Shown here piece by piece: positions 43,140 to 52,478 of a stretch of 64,000 nucleotides of DNA. Origin of the DNA: Agrobacterium vitis (GTDB lineage: Bacteria; Pseudomonadota; Alphaproteobacteria; Rhizobiales; Rhizobiaceae); NCBI RefSeq assembly GCF_014926405.1, contig NZ_JACXXJ020000003.1, positions 1 through 64,000 of the forward strand, in the 5' to 3' direction. The notes beneath the pieces are model-generated. The model did no database searches, was not told the DNA's origin, and was given only the letters and a program-made list of their open reading frames with translations. Within the stretch, counting starts at the first letter, position 1. Every line of letters begins with the position of its first letter. Both the position numbers and the translations under genes were made by a program.

Positions 43140-44216
43140 TCAGATGATATTCGATCCTGCGATTGCGTTGCATACGGCTTCGGTGACTTGGCGGGTGTTG
43201 GCGGTGCCGCCGACATCGGGGGTCAGGATGCCCGCTTCGGTCACGCGCTCGACGGCGCTCATCAGCCGTGCGGCGGCGTCGCGTTCACCGAGATGCTCGA
43301 GCATCTGCGCGGCAGTCCAGAAAGTGGCGATCGGGTTGGCGATACCCTTGCCGGTAATGTCGAAGGCAGATCCGTGGATCGGCTCAAACATTGATGGGAA
43401 ACGGCGCTCCGGGTCGATGTTGGCCGTCGGCGCAACCCCGAGGCTGCCAGCGAGAGCACCAGCCAGATCCGACAGGATGTCGGCATGCAGATTGGTCGCC
43501 ACGATCGTATCCAACGTCTCCGGCTTCAGCGTCATGCGCACCGTCATCGCATCGACCAGCATCTTGTCCCAGGTGACATCCGGGAACTCCGTCGCCACTT
43601 CGGCCGCGATCTCGTCCCACATCACCATGCCATGGCGCTGGGCGTTCGACTTGGTGACGACAGTCAGCAGTTTGCGCGGGCGCGCCTGGGCCAGCTTGAA
43701 GGCGTAGCGCATAATGCGGGTCACGCCGACGCGGGTGAAGATCGCCACTTCCGTGCCGACCTCTTCCGGAAGGCCCCTATGGGCGCGGCCGCCATGGCCG
43801 GAATACTCGCCTTCGGAATTCTCCCGCACGATGACCCAGTCGAGATCGCCTGGACCGCAATTGCGCAAGGGTGGCGTGATGCCGGGCAGGATCTTCGTCG
43901 GGCGCACATTGGCGTATTGGTCGAACCCCTGGCAGATCGGCAGGCGCAGGCCCCAGAGCGTGATATGGTCGGGAACGTCAGGGGCGCCGACCGCACCGAA
44001 GAAGATCGCATCGAACTTCTTCAGCGTGTCCAGCCCGTCGGCCGGCATCATCACGCCGTGCTTCTTGTAATAGTCCGAACCCCAGTCGAAGGTTTCGGTA
44101 TGGATCTTGAAGTCGCCGCTGCGCTGTTCCAGCGCCTCCAGAACCTGAAGACCCGCAGCTATAACCTCAGGACCAATCCCATCCGCAGGGATCGCTGCAA
44201 TCTTGTATTCACGCAT
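43140..44216 (-). CDS. ttuC: Tartrate dehydrogenase/decarboxylase TtuC, copy 1
   Basis: 358 residues from the ATG at 44216 (MREYKIAAIPADGIGPEVIA), preceded by AGGAGCGAACTTCCC. It is a member of the isocitrate/isopropylmalate dehydrogenase family: NSEGEYSGHGGR, the metal/substrate Asp residues in TNLHADILSDLAG, and FEPIHGSAFDITGKGIANPI near the C-terminus. The NAD- and Mn-dependent enzyme oxidises tartrate, decarboxylates meso-tartrate to glycerate, and oxidises D-malate. It lies inside the tct transporter operon. Almost the whole gene is repeated at 48924-49994; this copy ends SNII, the other SNILKMAAAE. Confidence 0.93.
   Translation of the reverse strand: MREYKIAAIPADGIGPEVIAAGLQVLEALEQRSGDFKIHTETFDWGSDYYKKHGVMMPADGLDTLKKFDAIFFGAVGAPDVPDHITLWGLRLPICQGFDQYANVRPTKILPGITPPLRNCGPGDLDWVIVRENSEGEYSGHGGRAHRGLPEEVGTEVAIFTRVGVTRIMRYAFKLAQARPRKLLTVVTKSNAQRHGMVMWDEIAAEVATEFPDVTWDKMLVDAMTVRMTLKPETLDTIVATNLHADILSDLAGALAGSLGVAPTANIDPERRFPSMFEPIHGSAFDITGKGIANPIATFWTAAQMLEHLGERDAAARLMSAVERVTEAGILTPDVGGTANTRQVTEAVCNAIAGSNII
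43147..44216 (-). repeat. Long direct repeat, copy 1 (ttuC)
   Basis: Nearly identical to 48924-49994, in the same orientation, 5778 bases away. Only a handful of base changes were seen (for example LDTLKKFD against LDKLKKFD). The similarity ends at the ATG on one side and a few bases before the stop on the other. Confidence 0.95.
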
Positions 44217-44331
44217 GGGAAGTTCGCTCCTGTTCAAGGGCTAGCGCTCAGGTCAAGCGCCGGACGCATGGCCCGTGGCCATGACGAATGATGGATCGGC
44301 GGCTTATTCTCAGCCGCCGACCAAACCGAGG

Positions 44332-45300
44332 TTACTTGCCGCTTTCGCTGATCAGCTTCGTCAGTCGCTCGACTTCAGACGCGAACTTCTGGTCAAGCGC
44401 CGCCGGTGTCGCCAGATCTTCCGATACCGGTGCGGTTCCAAGGCTCGCAAAACGCTCGATCACGACCGGATCCTTGAGTGCGGCGCGCAACGCTTCCGCA
44501 AGCTTGCTGCGGATGGCTTCAGGCGTTTCCTTGGGTGCCCAGAGCGCATGCCAGGCACTGAGCTCGAACCCTTGCAGGCCGCTCTCTTCCACAGTCGGAA
44601 GATCTGGCAGCACGCCAATCCGCGCCTTCGTTGTCACCGCATAGGGATGAACCTCACCGGCCTTGATCTGGGTCGTGGTGTTGGTCGTCTGGTCGCAGGC
44701 GAGATCGATGCGACCTCCAATGAGATCGGTCATTGCGGGGCCCATGCCCTTGTAAGGGACCAGAGTGATCTTGGTGCCGAGCGCGTCCTGCAGCAACCTG
44801 CCGCAGAGATCGGAAACGGCACCCGTGCCGGCGGTCCCGAAGGTGACGGCAGGCCCGTTTGCCTTCACATAGGAGAGGAGATCGGTGAACGTCTTCGGCT
44901 CGAAGTCCTTCCTGCCGACGACCGTCATCGGGACCTCGGTAATCAGCCCGACGCTCGAAAAGTCTTCGATCGGCTTGTAGGTCAGGTTCGGGTAGAGCGC
45001 AGCGAAAGTGGCCACCCCGATATGGTAGAGCAGCAACCGGTAGCCATCGGGGTCCGCCTGCGCCACTGTTGCGGCACCAAGCGAGCCGCCAGCGCCGCCC
45101 ATGTTTTCGATCAGCACCTGCTGGCCAAGGGTCGTGGACATCGACTGCGCCACCAGGCGCGCCACGGTGTCACTCGGTCCACCTGCCGCTGCAGGCACCA
45201 CGATTGTGATGGGTCGATCAGGATAGTTCTCCTGCGCCAGCACCATATGGCTGGACATGGCAAACAGGACACCTGTGAGGGACAACAGTACCTTTTTCAT
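44332..45300 (-). CDS. tctC: Tripartite tricarboxylate transporter, periplasmic binding protein TctC
   Basis: 322 residues. A signal peptide (MKKVLLSLTGVLFAMSSHMVLAQ, cleavage after about residue 22) exports it to the periplasm. 'YPDRPITIVVPAAAGGPSDT' and the region VARLVAQSMSTTLGQQVLIE are typical of Bug/TctC receptors; the conserved Asp-containing loop follows in AQADPDGYRLLLYH. It binds the substrate and delivers it to TctAB. It is first in the operon, 115 bases before ttuC, and is divergent from the GntR gene. Cargo inferred as tartrate from context. Confidence 0.93.
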   Translation of the reverse strand: MKKVLLSLTGVLFAMSSHMVLAQENYPDRPITIVVPAAAGGPSDTVARLVAQSMSTTLGQQVLIENMGGAGGSLGAATVAQADPDGYRLLLYHIGVATFAALYPNLTYKPIEDFSSVGLITEVPMTVVGRKDFEPKTFTDLLSYVKANGPAVTFGTAGTGAVSDLCGRLLQDALGTKITLVPYKGMGPAMTDLIGGRIDLACDQTTNTTTQIKAGEVHPYAVTTKARIGVLPDLPTVEESGLQGFELSAWHALWAPKETPEAIRSKLAEALRAALKDPVVIERFASLGTAPVSEDLATPAALDQKFASEVERLTKLISESGK

Positions 45301-45355
45301 CGCGCTTTCCTCCCTGAGATCGCGAAGGATGCCTCCACATCCTTTTCCATGCTAT

Positions 45356-45367
45356 CTTGCATGCAAG
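45356..45367. promoter_or_regulatory. Candidate GntR operator
   Basis: A perfect 12-base palindrome CTTGCATGCAAG lies in the 148-base space between tctC and the divergent GntR gene. FadR-type GntR proteins bind short palindromes of this sort. Binding is inferred. Confidence 0.5.
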
Positions 45368-45448
45368 CTTACATTTATTGATGCGCGCCCGTTTGTCAAG
45401 CTCCAGGAGAGCGGCTATAACGAGCCTTGAAACAACGACAGGCAGTTC

Positions 45449-46192
45449 ATGATCAGGACGATCGACATTCCCGGAGCCGCGCCACGCGATCCGGCCACAG
45501 AACAGAATTCAGCAAACTCCGACATCAACGGTTCGGGTCGGGTTTCTGCCGCCTATCTCGCCATCAAGGAGGCGATACGCTCCAATGCGTTTCCCCCCGG
45601 GTACCAAGCCGCAGAAATTGAAATTGCGCGTCAGCTCGGCATGAGCCGAACCCCGGTGCACGAAGCCATGGCGCGACTGCAGGAAGACGGACTGGTCCGG
45701 ATACTTCCCAAGAAGGGCATCATCATCTGCGCCCTGTCTCCCGCGGACATCGAAGAAATCTACGAAGTCATCACCGCGCTCGAGGGTGCCGCGGCGGCAC
45801 GGCTCGCCCGGCTGCCGATGGAGGAACGCGCGCCCGTCATCCAGCTTCTGAAGGCCGCCACAAAGCGGATGATTGAGGCATTGGCCGACAACGACCTTCC
45901 ACGATGGGCTGTGGCCGACGAGGATTTTCATCAGACTCTCGTAGTAGAGAGCGGAAACAGCCGCCTCATGCGGATGGCGGGGACCGTCGCCGATCAATTG
46001 CATCGCGCCCGCATGTTCACCCTCAACCTACGGCCCTTGCCGCTGCACTCGGCCGGTGAGCATGCGGAAATCATAGAAGCAATCGAGCAGGGTGATGGGG
46101 ATGCGGCGAGCCGCGCCGCACGGCTGCACCGCAAACATGCTCATGACGCATTGATCCCCCTTATTGCTCGATACAATCTACGCAATCTCTAG
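45449..46192 (+). CDS. GntR-family regulator (FadR/FCD type)
   Basis: 247 residues. After a 35-residue N-terminal arm, the winged helix is at about 36-95 (IKEAIRSNAFPPGYQAAEIE, MSRTPVHEAMARLQEDGLVR). The FCD ligand domain follows with metal-binding-type Asp and His residues (ADEDFHQTLV, GEHAEIIEAI, HAHDAL). Such regulators sense organic acids. It is divergent from the tctC operon, so it most likely controls it. Its end overlaps the end of ttuE by 15 bases in convergent orientation. Confidence 0.9.
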   Translation: MIRTIDIPGAAPRDPATEQNSANSDINGSGRVSAAYLAIKEAIRSNAFPPGYQAAEIEIARQLGMSRTPVHEAMARLQEDGLVRILPKKGIIICALSPADIEEIYEVITALEGAAAARLARLPMEERAPVIQLLKAATKRMIEALADNDLPRWAVADEDFHQTLVVESGNSRLMRMAGTVADQLHRARMFTLNLRPLPLHSAGEHAEIIEAIEQGDGDAASRAARLHRKHAHDALIPLIARYNLRNL

Positions 46193-47632
46193 GTTGTCGG
46201 TTGCGGCGATCTGAACGACGCGGAGATTGTTGGTGCTGCCCTGTTGCGCAAATGGAAATCCCGCCACGATGACAATGTGATCGGAGGGACTTGCCAGCTT
46301 TGCTTCCTGCACCGCCTGTTGCGCATGAATCAGCGACGCCTCATAGGTGTGGACATCTTGTGATCGCACGCCGACAACCCCCCAGAACATGTTGAGCCGG
46401 CGCGCGACTTGTTCGGACGGAGTGAGAGCCAGAATTGGCAATGCCGGTCTGGCACGCGAAATTCTGGCCGCGGTTGTTCCGCTCGATGTATAGGCCACCA
46501 CAACCGGCGATCCCAGAGCCACGGCAACGTTGGCTGCTGCAGTGGCAACTGCATGCGGCGGTGATTGAGCGACATCGGGTTCCGTTGCCTCAAGGATCGG
46601 CCGGTAGTGCTTGTGCTTCTCCGTCTTCTCGATGATCCGGTTCATAATTTCGACCGCCTCCACCGGGTAGGCGCCTGTTGCGGTCTCGGCGGAAAGCATG
46701 ACGGCATCTGCCCCATCATAGATGGCACCGGCAACGTCCGAGGCTTCAGCGCGCGTCGGCGTTGGCGAACTCACCATCGAGTCGAGCATCTGTGTGGCGA
46801 CAATCACGGGCTTGGCCGCTAGCCGGCATGCACGGATGATTTCCTTCTGCTTGCCCGGAACGTCCTCCGGCGGGATCTCCACGCCGAGATCACCTCGCGC
46901 AACCATGACGCTGTCCGAAAGCCTGACAATATCCTCGATGTCATCGAGGGCAGACGGCTTCTCGATCTTGGCAATGAGGCCAGCCCTGTCTCCAACGAGG
47001 GACCGGGCTTCGATCATGTCGCGTGCCCGCTGAACGAAAGAAAGTGCGACCCAGTCGACGCCAAGCTCGAGCCCGAATTCCAGGTCCTCACGATCTTTCG
47101 CCGTGAGCGGGGAAATGTCCAGGACAGCGCCGGGCACGTTGACACCCTTGCGGTTCGACAAGGCGCCTCCATTGAGGACCTCGCAAACAAGCCGCCCGTC
47201 CATCACCTCCATGATCCGGACTTTTATTCTACCGTCGTCGATCAGGAGGTCCATTCCGGGCACCGCCACCTCGAAGATTTCCCGATGAGGTAGCGGAATA
47301 TCGTTCATTCCTTCACCACCCTCACGGCCAAGGATAAATCCGATGGTGGATCCAAGTGCGAGATCGAGCCTGCCATGTGCCAGAACTCCGATCCGGATCT
47401 TCGGACCCTGAAGATCCTGCAGCACGGCGATAGCAGCATCATGCTCCTGCTCAAGAGCTCGGATGTTCCTATAGACTTCCGCGTGATCGGCCCGGGCACC
47501 ATGGCTGAAATTCAGGCGGAACGTATCGACACCGGCGAGAAACAGTGAGCGAAGCATGTCGGGCGAACTTGACGCCGGTCCGACCGTCGCGACGATCTTT
47601 GATCGCCGGTTGTTGCGTATGAACATGTCCAA
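46178..47632 (-). CDS. ttuE: Pyruvate kinase TtuE
   Basis: 484 residues, full length. It has RRSKIVATVGPASSSPDMLR at the start, the active-site signature ADGxMVARGDLGVEIP-type text (SDSVMVARGDLGVEIPPEDV) and 'VMLSAETATGAYPVEAVEIM'. It transfers phosphate from PEP to ADP, giving pyruvate and ATP. As the last gene of ttuBCDE it completes the path from tartrate through glycerate. It follows ttuD with two bases between. A plasmid-encoded pyruvate kinase in this position is the hallmark of the Agrobacterium ttu cluster. Confidence 0.95.
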   Translation of the reverse strand: MDMFIRNNRRSKIVATVGPASSSPDMLRSLFLAGVDTFRLNFSHGARADHAEVYRNIRALEQEHDAAIAVLQDLQGPKIRIGVLAHGRLDLALGSTIGFILGREGGEGMNDIPLPHREIFEVAVPGMDLLIDDGRIKVRIMEVMDGRLVCEVLNGGALSNRKGVNVPGAVLDISPLTAKDREDLEFGLELGVDWVALSFVQRARDMIEARSLVGDRAGLIAKIEKPSALDDIEDIVRLSDSVMVARGDLGVEIPPEDVPGKQKEIIRACRLAAKPVIVATQMLDSMVSSPTPTRAEASDVAGAIYDGADAVMLSAETATGAYPVEAVEIMNRIIEKTEKHKHYRPILEATEPDVAQSPPHAVATAAANVAVALGSPVVVAYTSSGTTAARISRARPALPILALTPSEQVARRLNMFWGVVGVRSQDVHTYEASLIHAQQAVQEAKLASPSDHIVIVAGFPFAQQGSTNNLRVVQIAATDNLEIA

Positions 47633-47634
47633 AC

Positions 47635-48903
47635 CTAACCTATGAGAATTGCGCGGATGTCGTTGACGTTCGTAAGCGTTGGGCCTGTGACCACCAGGTC
47701 GCCGATGGCCTTGAAGGCCGTGTAACTATCATGGGCAGACAAGGTCGCCCGTGGATCGATACCAGCATCGCGCATTCGGATAAGACTGTCCGGCGCGACC
47801 AGCGCACCGGCAGCATCCTCGACACCGTCGATACCATCAGTATCACCGGCGATGGCCCAGATGCCGGAAGCTCCCTTAAGGGCAACCGCAAGACTGAGAA
47901 GAAACTCCGTGTTTCTCCCACCGCGCCCCTCGGTCATGGCACCAAGGGAAACGGTACTCTCACCACCGGACAGGATGACGGCAGGTGCTGCTACAGGCAG
48001 GCCCTTGTCGCGGGCGGAGAGTGCGATGCCTGCCATGACACGCCCCATTTCGCGAGCCTCACCTTCCAGGGCATCTCCGAGGATAAGTGGACACAAACCG
48101 GCATCTAGCGCGGCCGCGGCGGCCGCTTCGAGCGCTATCGAGGGGGCAGCAACCAGCCGAATCTCGCCTGCGACCTCCCCTGCCTTAGGCGTCTCGTTGC
48201 CTTGCACAAGCACTGCGCGCGCAGACTCGGGCAGGTCAATTCCGTAGCGGGCGATGATGGCTGCTGCGTCTGCCAAAGTGGTAGGATCCGCGACCGTTGG
48301 ACCCGAGGCGATCTCCGATGGATCATCACCCGGCACGTCGGAGATGATCAGTGTCACCAGTTTTGCCGGCAGTGCTGCGCGGGCCAGATGGCCTCCCTTG
48401 ATAGCGGAAAGATGCTTGCGGACGGTATTCATCTCGGAGATGGTGGCACCGCTGGCAAGCAGCGCCTGATTGACCGCCCTTTTGTCGGTCAAAGTCATCT
48501 TGCCCGTAGGCGATACAAGCAATGACGAACCGCCGCCGGAGATGAGAGCCACCACGAGATCGTCCGGACCAAGGCCCTGAACCGCAGCGAAAATCTTCTC
48601 TGCAGCCTTGATGCTCATCTCATCCGGGACGGGGTGGGAGGCCTCCAGGATTTCGATGCGTCCCGCCGGAACGGCGTGGCCGTAGCGAGTGACCACGATG
48701 CCCGAGAGATCGACATCGGGCCAGGCGGCGTCGACCGCAGCCGCCATCGCAGCCGACGCCTTGCCCGCTCCCACCACAACGCAGCGACCTCTGGGACGCT
48801 CTGGGAGGTTGTTGACAACAGCTATTTTCGGATCCGCGCTGGCAACGGCTGCGTCGAAAATTCGACGCAGCACCTGGCGAGCGGACACATCGTTCCAGGT
48901 CAT
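47635..48903 (-). CDS. ttuD: TtuD, hydroxypyruvate reductase / glycerate 2-kinase (MOFRL) family
   Basis: 422 residues from the ATG at 48903, which overlaps the ttuC stop as ATGA; the longer frame to 48951 lies inside ttuC. 'VVVGAGKASAAMAAAVDAAW' and LVVALISGGGSSLLVSPTGK mark the N-terminal glycerate-kinase-type domain, and SGGESTVSLGAMTEGRGGRN the C-terminal MOFRL domain. In Agrobacterium vitis TtuD was described as hydroxypyruvate reductase; sequence places it with class II glycerate 2-kinases, which make 2-phosphoglycerate. Either role links tartrate carbon to PEP and TtuE. Confidence 0.93.
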   Translation of the reverse strand: MTWNDVSARQVLRRIFDAAVASADPKIAVVNNLPERPRGRCVVVGAGKASAAMAAAVDAAWPDVDLSGIVVTRYGHAVPAGRIEILEASHPVPDEMSIKAAEKIFAAVQGLGPDDLVVALISGGGSSLLVSPTGKMTLTDKRAVNQALLASGATISEMNTVRKHLSAIKGGHLARAALPAKLVTLIISDVPGDDPSEIASGPTVADPTTLADAAAIIARYGIDLPESARAVLVQGNETPKAGEVAGEIRLVAAPSIALEAAAAAALDAGLCPLILGDALEGEAREMGRVMAGIALSARDKGLPVAAPAVILSGGESTVSLGAMTEGRGGRNTEFLLSLAVALKGASGIWAIAGDTDGIDGVEDAAGALVAPDSLIRMRDAGIDPRATLSAHDSYTAFKAIGDLVVTGPTLTNVNDIRAILIG

Positions 48904-49994
48904 TCTGCAGCGGCCATCTTCAAGATATTCGATCCTGCGATTGCGTTGCATACGGCTTCGGTGACTTGGCGGGTGTTGGCGGTGCCGCCGACATCGGGGG
49001 TCAGGATGCCCGCTTCGGTCACGCGCTCGACGGCGCTCATCAGCCGTGCGGCGGCGTCGCGTTCACCGAGATGCTCGAGCATCTGCGCGGCAGTCCAGAA
49101 AGTGGCGATCGGGTTGGCGATACCCTTGCCGGTAATGTCGAAGGCAGATCCGTGGATCGGCTCAAACATTGATGGGAAACGGCGCTCCGGGTCGATGTTG
49201 GCCGTCGGCGCAACCCCGAGGCTGCCAGCGAGAGCACCAGCCAGATCCGACAGGATGTCGGCATGCAGATTGGTCGCCACGATCGTATCCAACGTCTCCG
49301 GCTTCAGCGTCATGCGCACCGTCATCGCATCGACCAGCATCTTGTCCCAGGTGACATCCGGGAACTCCGTCGCCACTTCGGCCGCGATCTCGTCCCACAT
49401 CACCATGCCATGGCGCTGGGCGTTCGACTTGGTGACGACAGTCAGCAGTTTGCGCGGGCGCGCCTGGGCCAGCTTGAAGGCGTAGCGCATAATGCGGGTC
49501 ACGCCGACGCGGGTGAAGATCGCCACTTCCGTGCCGACCTCTTCCGGAAGGCCCCTATGGGCGCGGCCGCCATGGCCGGAATACTCGCCTTCGGAATTCT
49601 CCCGCACGATGACCCAGTCGAGATCGCCTGGACCGCAATTGCGCAAGGGTGGCGTGATGCCGGGCAGGATCTTCGTCGGGCGCACATTGGCGTATTGGTC
49701 GAACCCCTGGCAGATCGGCAGGCGCAGGCCCCAGAGCGTGATATGGTCGGGAACGTCAGGGGCGCCGACCGCACCGAAGAAGATTGCATCGAACTTCTTC
49801 AGCTTGTCCAACCCGTCGGCCGGCATCATCACGCCGTGCTTCTTGTAATAGTCCGAACCCCAGTCGAAGGTTTCGGTATGGATCTTGAAGTCACCGCTGC
49901 GCTGTTCCAGCGCCTCCAAAACCTGAAGACCCGCAGCTATAACCTCAGGACCAATCCCATCCGCAGGGATCGCTGCAATCTTGTATTCACGCAT
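48900..49994 (-). CDS. ttuC: Tartrate dehydrogenase/decarboxylase TtuC, copy 2
   Basis: 364 residues. It is the same enzyme as copy 1 with one visible internal substitution (Lys for Thr in LDKLKKFD) and a C-terminal KMAAAE extension, whose last codons hold the start of ttuD. The start is the same MREYKIAAIPADG; the ribosome site GTGGAGAAAAGAC is unlike that of copy 1. It is second in the ttuBCDE operon, 21 bases after ttuB. Having two copies under different regulators (LysR and GntR) would let either uptake system be matched by the enzyme. Confidence 0.95.
   Translation of the reverse strand: MREYKIAAIPADGIGPEVIAAGLQVLEALEQRSGDFKIHTETFDWGSDYYKKHGVMMPADGLDKLKKFDAIFFGAVGAPDVPDHITLWGLRLPICQGFDQYANVRPTKILPGITPPLRNCGPGDLDWVIVRENSEGEYSGHGGRAHRGLPEEVGTEVAIFTRVGVTRIMRYAFKLAQARPRKLLTVVTKSNAQRHGMVMWDEIAAEVATEFPDVTWDKMLVDAMTVRMTLKPETLDTIVATNLHADILSDLAGALAGSLGVAPTANIDPERRFPSMFEPIHGSAFDITGKGIANPIATFWTAAQMLEHLGERDAAARLMSAVERVTEAGILTPDVGGTANTRQVTEAVCNAIAGSNILKMAAAE
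48924..49994 (-). repeat. Long direct repeat, copy 2 (ttuC)
   Basis: Matches 43147-44216 almost base for base in the same orientation. The repeats enclose tctC, the GntR gene, ttuE and ttuD, so recombination between them would delete 5.8 kb and leave one ttuC. Confidence 0.95.
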
Positions 49995-50015
49995 GTCTTT
50001 TCTCCACTTTGAGAT

Positions 50016-51317
50016 TTAACGATGTTGGACCGGGGCGACTTTGCCCCCGTTTTCCGGTGCGGTACGCGACAACACGAGCGTCACGATAGCGGATACGACC
50101 AGCAGACCGGCGACGAAGTAGAGCCCGCCCGCAAAGCTGCCCGTAGTGTCCTTGATCCAGCCGATCATCGAGGGGCCGACGAAGCCGCCCAGGTTGCCGA
50201 TCGAGTTGATGGTAGCGATACCGGCTGCGGCCGCTGGTCCTGACAGGAAGAGCGTGGGCATGCTCCAAAGCGGCGGCTTCGAGCAGCTAATCCCGATGTT
50301 AACCAGCGTCAGCGCAATAAGGACGGTGAAGACGCTTGTCGCACCCGTGGCAAATGCAAGCCCGACGGCGGCAAGCAGACAAGCGCCGACGACATGCCAG
50401 GTCCGTTCACCGGTCTTGTCGGAATGACGCGCCCAGAGAACCATTGCAGCAACTGCGAAAATGCCCGGTACTGCGTTGATGAAGCCGACCTGAAGGGACG
50501 ATAGGCCGAACTCCTTGATGATCTGCGGCGCCCAGATGCCGAGGGTGTAAAGGCCGGCGGACGTACCGAAATAGACAAGGGCGAGCGCGATAACCCGAAT
50601 GTCAGCGAGCCCTGCAAGAATGCTGTGGCTGGCCTTGCCCTTTGCGGCCTGCTCAGCGTTCATCGTCTTCACAAGCCAGTTGCGCTCATCTTCCGAGAGC
50701 CACTTGGCTTTTTCCGGACGGTCGGTGAGGTAAAAGAGGACGACGACGCCGAGGATGACCGCAGGAGCGGCTTCAATCAGGAACATCCACTGCCAGCCGG
50801 CAAGACCGAGGAAACCATGCATCTCCATGAGCGCTCCGGAGATCGGCGAACCGAGGACGGTCGAAAGCGGGGCTGCGGCCATGAAAATCGCTGTCACTGC
50901 CGCACGTCGGCGAGCCGGAAACCAGAAGCTCAGGTAAAGGATAATCCCCGGGAAAAAGCCCGCCTCGGCAACGCCGAGAAGGAAGCGTAACGCATAGAAA
51001 CTTGTTGTTCCCTGTACGAACGCCATGAGGCCGGACACGATCCCCCAGGTGATCATGACGCGGGCAATCCAGATGCGCGCACCGACTTTGTTGAGAATGA
51101 GGTTGGACGGAACTTCGAACAGGAAGTAGCCGACGAAGAAGATGCCTGCTCCGATACCGAAGACAGTCGAGGAAAATCCAAGGTCCTCGTTCATGGTCAG
51201 TGCGGCGAAACCGATATTCACCCGGTCCAGGAACGCTACAAAATAAAGCAGCATGATAAATGGCACGATGCGCAGAGTGATTTTGCGCAGAACGCGCGTC
51301 TCCAGGTCGCTGTTCAT
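50016..51317 (-). CDS. ttuB: Tartrate transporter TtuB (MFS, anion:cation symporter family)
   Basis: 433 residues from the ATG at 51317 (GGGAGGAGTTCGCT before it). Twelve membrane helices; 'RIVPFIMLLYFVAFLDRVNI' and GFAALTMNEDLGFSSTVFGI at the start are characteristic of the ACS family of MFS carriers, which includes TtuB, phthalate and glucarate transporters. It imports tartrate with protons across the inner membrane. It is first in ttuBCDE and divergent from ttuA across an AT-rich operator region. Confidence 0.93.
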   Translation of the reverse strand: MNSDLETRVLRKITLRIVPFIMLLYFVAFLDRVNIGFAALTMNEDLGFSSTVFGIGAGIFFVGYFLFEVPSNLILNKVGARIWIARVMITWGIVSGLMAFVQGTTSFYALRFLLGVAEAGFFPGIILYLSFWFPARRRAAVTAIFMAAAPLSTVLGSPISGALMEMHGFLGLAGWQWMFLIEAAPAVILGVVVLFYLTDRPEKAKWLSEDERNWLVKTMNAEQAAKGKASHSILAGLADIRVIALALVYFGTSAGLYTLGIWAPQIIKEFGLSSLQVGFINAVPGIFAVAAMVLWARHSDKTGERTWHVVGACLLAAVGLAFATGATSVFTVLIALTLVNIGISCSKPPLWSMPTLFLSGPAAAAGIATINSIGNLGGFVGPSMIGWIKDTTGSFAGGLYFVAGLLVVSAIVTLVLSRTAPENGGKVAPVQHR

Positions 51318-51405
51318 AGCGAACTCCTCCCAATGATCCGTTGGGCGCACCTCCTGCGCCTTCGGGAAAGACGTTAATTCGTACTTTCCTCCCAATCCAC
51401 AATGC

Positions 51406-51423
51406 TTTAATTATATAATTAAA
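51406..51423. promoter_or_regulatory. AT-only palindrome, candidate TtuA operator
   Basis: TTTAATTATATAATTAAA is a perfect 18-base palindrome 17 bases before the ttuA start, in the 123-base space between ttuB and ttuA. It contains the T-N11-A framework of LysR sites. Binding by TtuA is inferred. Confidence 0.6.
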
Positions 51424-51440
51424 TGATATAAAGGCATGTC

Positions 51441-52355
51441 ATGGAACTGGAACAACTAAAATGCTTCGTCGCTGCGGCCGAAGAACTGCATTTCGGTAGG
51501 GCTGCACAGAAAATGGGAATGCTACCGGCATCGCTGGGACGGCATTTAAGACTGTTGGAGGAGTCCCTCGGCACTCGCCTCATGTCCCGGACAACCCGAA
51601 GTGTCGCCCTGACCGAAGATGGAGTCGCCCTGCTGGAGGAGGTGAGGCCCCTTCTCCATCGTCTCCAGACACTTGCGGAAGAGTTTCGATCAAGGAAAAC
51701 TCAGCAGACGACCGTGCTCCGCATAGGTGCGATAGACAGCGCTGCAGCAGGTCTTATACCGCCGCTGCTGCATGATTTTCGGGAGCGATTCCCCGGGATC
51801 ATCACGCAACTTGTCGAAGACAAGTCGATACGTCTCATTCCAAAACTGATTGCCGGGCGTCTGGATATCGTCTTTATTCGACCTCGAGACGGACTGAACC
51901 GGAATCTGGTCGTTCGCACCCTCACGCAGGAAACACCCGTTATTGCACTGCCTGTCACGCACCCGCTCGCGAACCGCGAGCGGATCTCCGTCGATGAACT
52001 GCGCGACGAGCCCCTCATCGTGCCAGAGCGTCGCTCTCGCCCCCACAGCTATGACCTGACCATGAAACTTTTCGAGGACGCCGGACTACACCCGCGCATA
52101 GCCCAAATTGCTGACGAGAAACAAACGATTATCAACCTCGTTGCGGCAGGAATCGGATCTGCCATCGTCCCCCGCTGGACCGCGAAACTCGCGGTATCCG
52201 GGGTGACTTTCGTTCCCCTCATGACGGTTGGCGGCATTTCACTCCGGAAACTGCCTCTTGCCGCAGCCTGGGCAAAAGCTGTTCGTGATCCCGGACGCGA
52301 CCAGTTGCTGGAACTTCTCGACACAAATATCGACCGATATGCCGAGCAGGCGTAG
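51441..52355 (+). CDS. ttuA: LysR-family regulator TtuA
   Basis: 304 residues. N-terminal winged [63 protein letters not shown]. The effector domain starts near residue 90 ([20 protein letters not shown]). It is divergent from ttuBCDE with the palindrome between, the arrangement in which LysR proteins activate a catabolic operon on binding the substrate and repress themselves. Assigned as TtuA by position next to ttuB; sequence alone only gives the family. Confidence 0.9.
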   Translation: MELEQLKCFVAAAEELHFGRAAQKMGMLPASLGRHLRLLEESLGTRLMSRTTRSVALTEDGVALLEEVRPLLHRLQTLAEEFRSRKTQQTTVLRIGAIDSAAAGLIPPLLHDFRERFPGIITQLVEDKSIRLIPKLIAGRLDIVFIRPRDGLNRNLVVRTLTQETPVIALPVTHPLANRERISVDELRDEPLIVPERRSRPHSYDLTMKLFEDAGLHPRIAQIADEKQTIINLVAAGIGSAIVPRWTAKLAVSGVTFVPLMTVGGISLRKLPLAAAWAKAVRDPGRDQLLELLDTNIDRYAEQA

Positions 52356-52478
52356 GCTCGCCCGCCTCTTCATACCGTCTGTCTGCACCCGATAGAGAGG
52401 CGGGCGCCAACCTCTGGTTCCTCTTCGCTCTTGAACCAATTCGAACCAGCGCGATGGAGAGGGCAACCGCCACCTTGT

